Shown here: piece by piece, positions 61,087 through 64,000 of the stretch
How the letters are laid out: each line of letters opens with the position of its first letter
Position numbering within the stretch: position 1 is the stretch's first letter
DNA from: Oscillospiraceae bacterium
GTDB taxonomy: Bacteria > Bacillota > Clostridia > Oscillospirales > Oscillospiraceae
Direction: 5' to 3'
Length of the DNA: 64,000 nt
NCBI GenBank assembly: GCA_017430455.1
Contig: JAFRMX010000002.1
Span: forward strand, 43,359 to 107,358
Position numbers and translations under genes: made by a program
The notes under the pieces: model-generated
What the model saw: only the letters and a program-made list of their open reading frames with translations
Told to the model about the DNA's origin: nothing
The model's database searches: none

Positions 61087-63417
61087 ATGAAAAAACTCAA
61101 AAATCAATTCGGAAAACTGGCCCAGCGTATCATCGACACGGCCATGGGCAACGGCCTGATGCAGGAGGAAACTACCGCGGATGGCGATCGCTACGTCACT
61201 CCCGGGATCGGGGCGCTGATCCGTCAGGCGGGCGCCGAGGGCTGCGTGCTGTTGAAAAACGACAGTGCACTGCCGCTGAGCAGGGAAAATGAAGTCGCGG
61301 TATTCGGGCGCTGCCAGCTGGATTGGTTCTACGTGGGCTATGGCAGCGGCGGAGATGTGAACGCACCCTATCATGTGAACCTGGTCGAGGGCCTGCGCAA
61401 TGCCGGCTTGAGGCTCAACGCCGAGGTGCTGCAAACTTATGAAACCTGGACGCAGCAGGAGAACAACATGGCCGACCACGGCTGGTGGGGCCATTGGCCG
61501 ATGAACTACCCCGAGATGCCGCTGGACACCGCGCTTGTGCAAAAAGCCGCGCAGACCGCCGAGACCGCGCTGGTAGTGATTGGCCGCGCCGCCGGGGAGG
61601 ATCGGGAGAACACGCTTACCAAGGGCAGCTTTTATCTGACCGATGAGGAGCTGGCCATGCTGGATGCAGTAACGGCGGCATTTTCCAGGGTCGTGGTGTT
61701 GCTAAACATCGGCAACATCATGGATCTCGCCTGGGCGGAGGAATACGGGGACAAGCTCTCCGCTCTGATGATCGTTTGGCAGAGCGGTATGGAAAGCGGC
61801 AACGCCGTGGCGGACGTTCTCGCCGGGGCGGTCACGCCCTGTGGAAAGCTCAGCGACACGATCGCTCGCCGCTATGAGGACTACCCCAGCAGCGCGAACT
61901 TCGGCGGCAAGTCATATAACGACTACGCCGAAGGCATTTACGTGGGCTATCGGTATTTCGATCAGCAGCCCGACAAGGTGCTCTATCCCTTCGGCTTCGG
62001 CCTGAGCTACACGAGCTTTGCTTTTAATGCCGAAAGCCTGCGCCATACTTCTGACGGAACGGAGGCGGTGGTCACTGTTACAAACACCGGAATGATCTCC
62101 GGCAAGGAAATAGTGCAGCTCTGGTGCCAGGCGCCCAAGGGACGCCTGGACAAGCCGGAACGCGTTCTCGTTGCATTCGCCAAGACAAAAACACTTGCTC
62201 CCGGCGAGAGCGAGACCCTGCGGCTCTGCTGTGACGACAAGTGCCTGGCCTCCTATGACGAGGACAGCAGCCGCTTCGTGCTGGAGTGCGGCGAATACCG
62301 CTTCACCGCGAACGAGACAGAGGCGGGCAGATTTTCTCTGGAGCAGGAGATTACGGTGGAGCAGTGCGAAGCTCTATGCAAAACCAGCGCTGATCTGCGC
62401 GACCGGATACTGAGCAGCCTGCCGAAAGCCATTCCTGTCACCGGGATCGGGAGATGCAAGCTGGATGACGTGAAGAGCGGAGAGATCACGCTGGGCGACT
62501 TTATTGCCCACCTGAACGACGAAGAGCTGGAGGCCCTAAGCCGCGGCCACGGCATGATGGGCAGCAGCCTCGGCGTGGCGGGCAACGCGGGCGCCTTCGG
62601 CGGTGTGATCGAAAGCCTGCGCCAAAAAGGTGTGCCGCCGATCGTCACTTCCGACGGCCCTGCCGGTCTGCGGCTGAAGAAATACTGTGCTTTGCAGCCC
62701 TGCGGCACCGCTCTGGCCTGTACCTGGAACACGGAGCTGATCGAGGCCCTCTCCGCCAAGGTGGGTGAGGAGATGATCCACTACGGCGTGGATGTGCAGC
62801 TGGCCCCGGGCATGAACATCCACCGCAATCCCCTCTGCGGCCGCAACTTCGAGTATTTCTCCGAGGACCCGCTGCTCTCCGGCAGGATGGCGGCGGCCAC
62901 GGTGCGTGGCGTGCAGAGCAAGGGCAAGGCCGCCTGTCCCAAGCATTTCACCTGCAACAATCAGGAGACGAACCGCAACCGAAACGATTCCCGCGTCTCC
63001 GAGCGGGCACTTCGGGAGATCTATCTGCGTAACTTCGAGATCGTGGTCAAGGAGGCAAAGCCGCTCACCATAATGACCAGTTATAACAAAGTCAATGGCG
63101 TATGGAGCCACTATAATTACGATCTGGTCACCACGGTCCTGCGCGGCGAGTGGGGCTACACCGGCTGCGTCATTACCGACTGGTGGATGCGGAAAGCGAA
63201 GAGCCCGGAGTTTCCAAAACTCAAAAACAACGCCTATCGCGTCCGCGCCCAGGTGGACGTGCTCATGCCGGGAGACATCGGGCATCTGGCGAAGCAGTAC
63301 AAGTCCGACGGCAGCCTGCTTCAGACGCTTGGGCAGCCGGAGGGCATCACCCTCGCCGAACTCCAGCGCACGGCGAAGAACGTACTGACACTGGCCATGC
63401 GGCTGGACAAGAGATAA
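61087..63417 (+). CDS. GH3 glycosidase with permuted domain order
   Basis: A 776-residue GH3 enzyme in which the alpha/beta sandwich (about 35-300, VLLKNDSALPLS to YPFGFGLSYTSF) and the fibronectin III-like domain come first. The TIM-barrel with the nucleophile Asp (CVITDWWM, near residue 700) comes last. This order is known in ruminal beta-glucosidases such as those of Ruminococcus and Butyrivibrio. No signal peptide, so it acts inside the cell on sugars probably brought in by the GPH transporter that follows. Exact sugar unknown. GC-rich codon use. Confidence 0.9.
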   Translation: MKKLKNQFGKLAQRIIDTAMGNGLMQEETTADGDRYVTPGIGALIRQAGAEGCVLLKNDSALPLSRENEVAVFGRCQLDWFYVGYGSGGDVNAPYHVNLVEGLRNAGLRLNAEVLQTYETWTQQENNMADHGWWGHWPMNYPEMPLDTALVQKAAQTAETALVVIGRAAGEDRENTLTKGSFYLTDEELAMLDAVTAAFSRVVVLLNIGNIMDLAWAEEYGDKLSALMIVWQSGMESGNAVADVLAGAVTPCGKLSDTIARRYEDYPSSANFGGKSYNDYAEGIYVGYRYFDQQPDKVLYPFGFGLSYTSFAFNAESLRHTSDGTEAVVTVTNTGMISGKEIVQLWCQAPKGRLDKPERVLVAFAKTKTLAPGESETLRLCCDDKCLASYDEDSSRFVLECGEYRFTANETEAGRFSLEQEITVEQCEALCKTSADLRDRILSSLPKAIPVTGIGRCKLDDVKSGEITLGDFIAHLNDEELEALSRGHGMMGSSLGVAGNAGAFGGVIESLRQKGVPPIVTSDGPAGLRLKKYCALQPCGTALACTWNTELIEALSAKVGEEMIHYGVDVQLAPGMNIHRNPLCGRNFEYFSEDPLLSGRMAAATVRGVQSKGKAACPKHFTCNNQETNRNRNDSRVSERALREIYLRNFEIVVKEAKPLTIMTSYNKVNGVWSHYNYDLVTTVLRGEWGYTGCVITDWWMRKAKSPEFPKLKNNAYRVRAQVDVLMPGDIGHLAKQYKSDGSLLQTLGQPEGITLAELQRTAKNVLTLAMRLDKR

Positions 63418-63433
63418 ATGAGAGGAAGATAAG

Positions 63434-64000
63434 ATGGAAAAGCTGTTTGAAAGACTTCCCGCCAGCAGGATCCGCTCCGAGAGTGTGACCGGCAAAGAAA
63501 AATGGCTGGGCTATCTGCTGGGCCCGGCAGGCGCGCTGCTCTTAAACGCGGTGCTGGCCACCTATCTGAACGTCTACTATACGGACGTTCTGAATCTTAC
63601 GCCTATGTGGGGCGGCATGTTCCTGACGATCTTCCCCATCGTCTCCAAGGTCATCGATGCCGTGACCAATGTCGTCATGGGACAGATCATCGACCGCACT
63701 CGGACGAAGGAGGGCAAGGCCCGCCCCTGGCTGCTCATTTCGGCACCGCTGATTACGATCACTGCGATCCTGCTTTTCACCGTGCCGGAAGCCAACCCGA
63801 CGGTCAAGGCGATCTGGATCATGGTATCCTACAACCTGTTCTATTCCTTTGCCTATACGATCTTCAACATGAGCCACAACCTGATGGTGCCGCTCAGTAC
63901 CCGCGACACCACCGCCCGCGGCGGTCTGTCGGTCTTTAACCAAATCACCACCATCATGATGAGCGGCATCCTGGTGGCGCTGGTGTTCCCCATGGTCATC
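63434..64000 (+). CDS. GPH-family sugar:cation symporter (N-terminal part)
   Basis: The first 189 codons of a MelB-like transporter; the gene runs off the right edge. It has the first five or so membrane helices and the loop [13 protein letters not shown] after helix 2, the GPH signature. GAGGA precedes ATG 63434, 16 bases after the GH3 stop. It is a different subtype from the GPH gene at 7571-8977. It probably imports the substrate of the GH3 enzyme. Confidence 0.88.
   Translation, partial: MEKLFERLPASRIRSESVTGKEKWLGYLLGPAGALLLNAVLATYLNVYYTDVLNLTPMWGGMFLTIFPIVSKVIDAVTNVVMGQIIDRTRTKEGKARPWLLISAPLITITAILLFTVPEANPTVKAIWIMVSYNLFYSFAYTIFNMSHNLMVPLSTRDTTARGGLSVFNQITTIMMSGILVALVFPMVI

Overview
The window reads as a chromosomal segment of an anaerobic, Gram-positive, Clostridia-like (Firmicutes) bacterium. 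The support is strong AGGAGG-type ribosome sites, single-membrane lipoproteins, a rubrerythrin/flavodiiron pair for oxygen defence, a SufCBDSU operon with Rrf2 regulators, RpoB and RpoC of clostridial length, and no outer-membrane genes. The species cannot be fixed from the sequence. Gene density is high and most genes are intact; only the first (tsaB) and last (a GPH sugar transporter) are cut by the window edges.

Layout. 1-7.5 kb: tsaB/tsaE diverge from a RodA-type SEDS gene, followed by a three-gene UDP-N-acetyl-L-fucosamine cassette (capE, capF, capG), a DMT transporter, pyrH and frr. 7.6-22 kb: a GPH transporter and a ROK regulator, then a divergent cluster that I read as a sulfoquinovose (plant sulfolipid sugar) degradation locus of the sulfoglycolytic transketolase type. 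On the minus strand are a split transketolase (sqwG, sqwH), an RpiB-like isomerase (sqwI), an iron-type alcohol dehydrogenase (sqwF) and a DMT exporter. On the plus strand are a sugar isomerase, a DUF624 membrane protein, a GH31 sulfoquinovosidase carrying all the sulfonate-binding residues of E. coli YihQ, and a three-gene ABC importer. 22-31 kb: a cellobiose phosphorylase diverging from a LacI regulator, a second ABC importer and a GH3 glycosidase, forming a beta-glucoside locus.

31-46.6 kb: rlmA, tRNA-Leu, rubrerythrin-fprA, a GT-C membrane glycosyltransferase, rpoB-rpoC, a small unknown gene with hypB, an aminotransferase and a radical SAM protein. 46.7-58.4 kb: tRNA-Thr and tRNA-Tyr, then a sulfur-handling region. 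It contains cysE-cysK behind a leader with a tandem-cysteine peptide and a terminator, an Rrf2 regulator, MOSC-xdhC-iscS-mnmA, and sufC-B-D-S-U with a second Rrf2 gene. 58.4-58.9 kb is a gene-poor scar with inverted 9-bp repeats, a headless open frame and dispersed-repeat-like sequence. 59-64 kb: a cytidylate-kinase-like gene, then an AraC regulator diverging from a domain-permuted GH3 glycosidase and a GPH transporter, in visibly more GC-rich sequence that may have a separate origin.

How the genes fit together. In the proposed sulfoquinovose route the ABC system imports the glycoside and the GH31 enzyme releases sulfoquinovose. The isomerase makes sulfofructose. SqwGH removes a two-carbon unit, SqwI isomerises the resulting sulfoerythrose, and SqwGH removes a second unit to leave sulfoacetaldehyde. 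SqwF reduces this to isethionate, which the DMT protein may export. The isomerase lacks the ring-opening His and the phosphate-contact residues of ordinary RpiB, which suits a non-cyclising, non-phosphorylated substrate. In the sulfur region, CysE/CysK make cysteine, and IscS and SufS mobilise its sulfur for tRNA thiolation (MnmA), Fe-S clusters (Suf) and possibly molybdoenzyme maturation (MOSC/XdhC).
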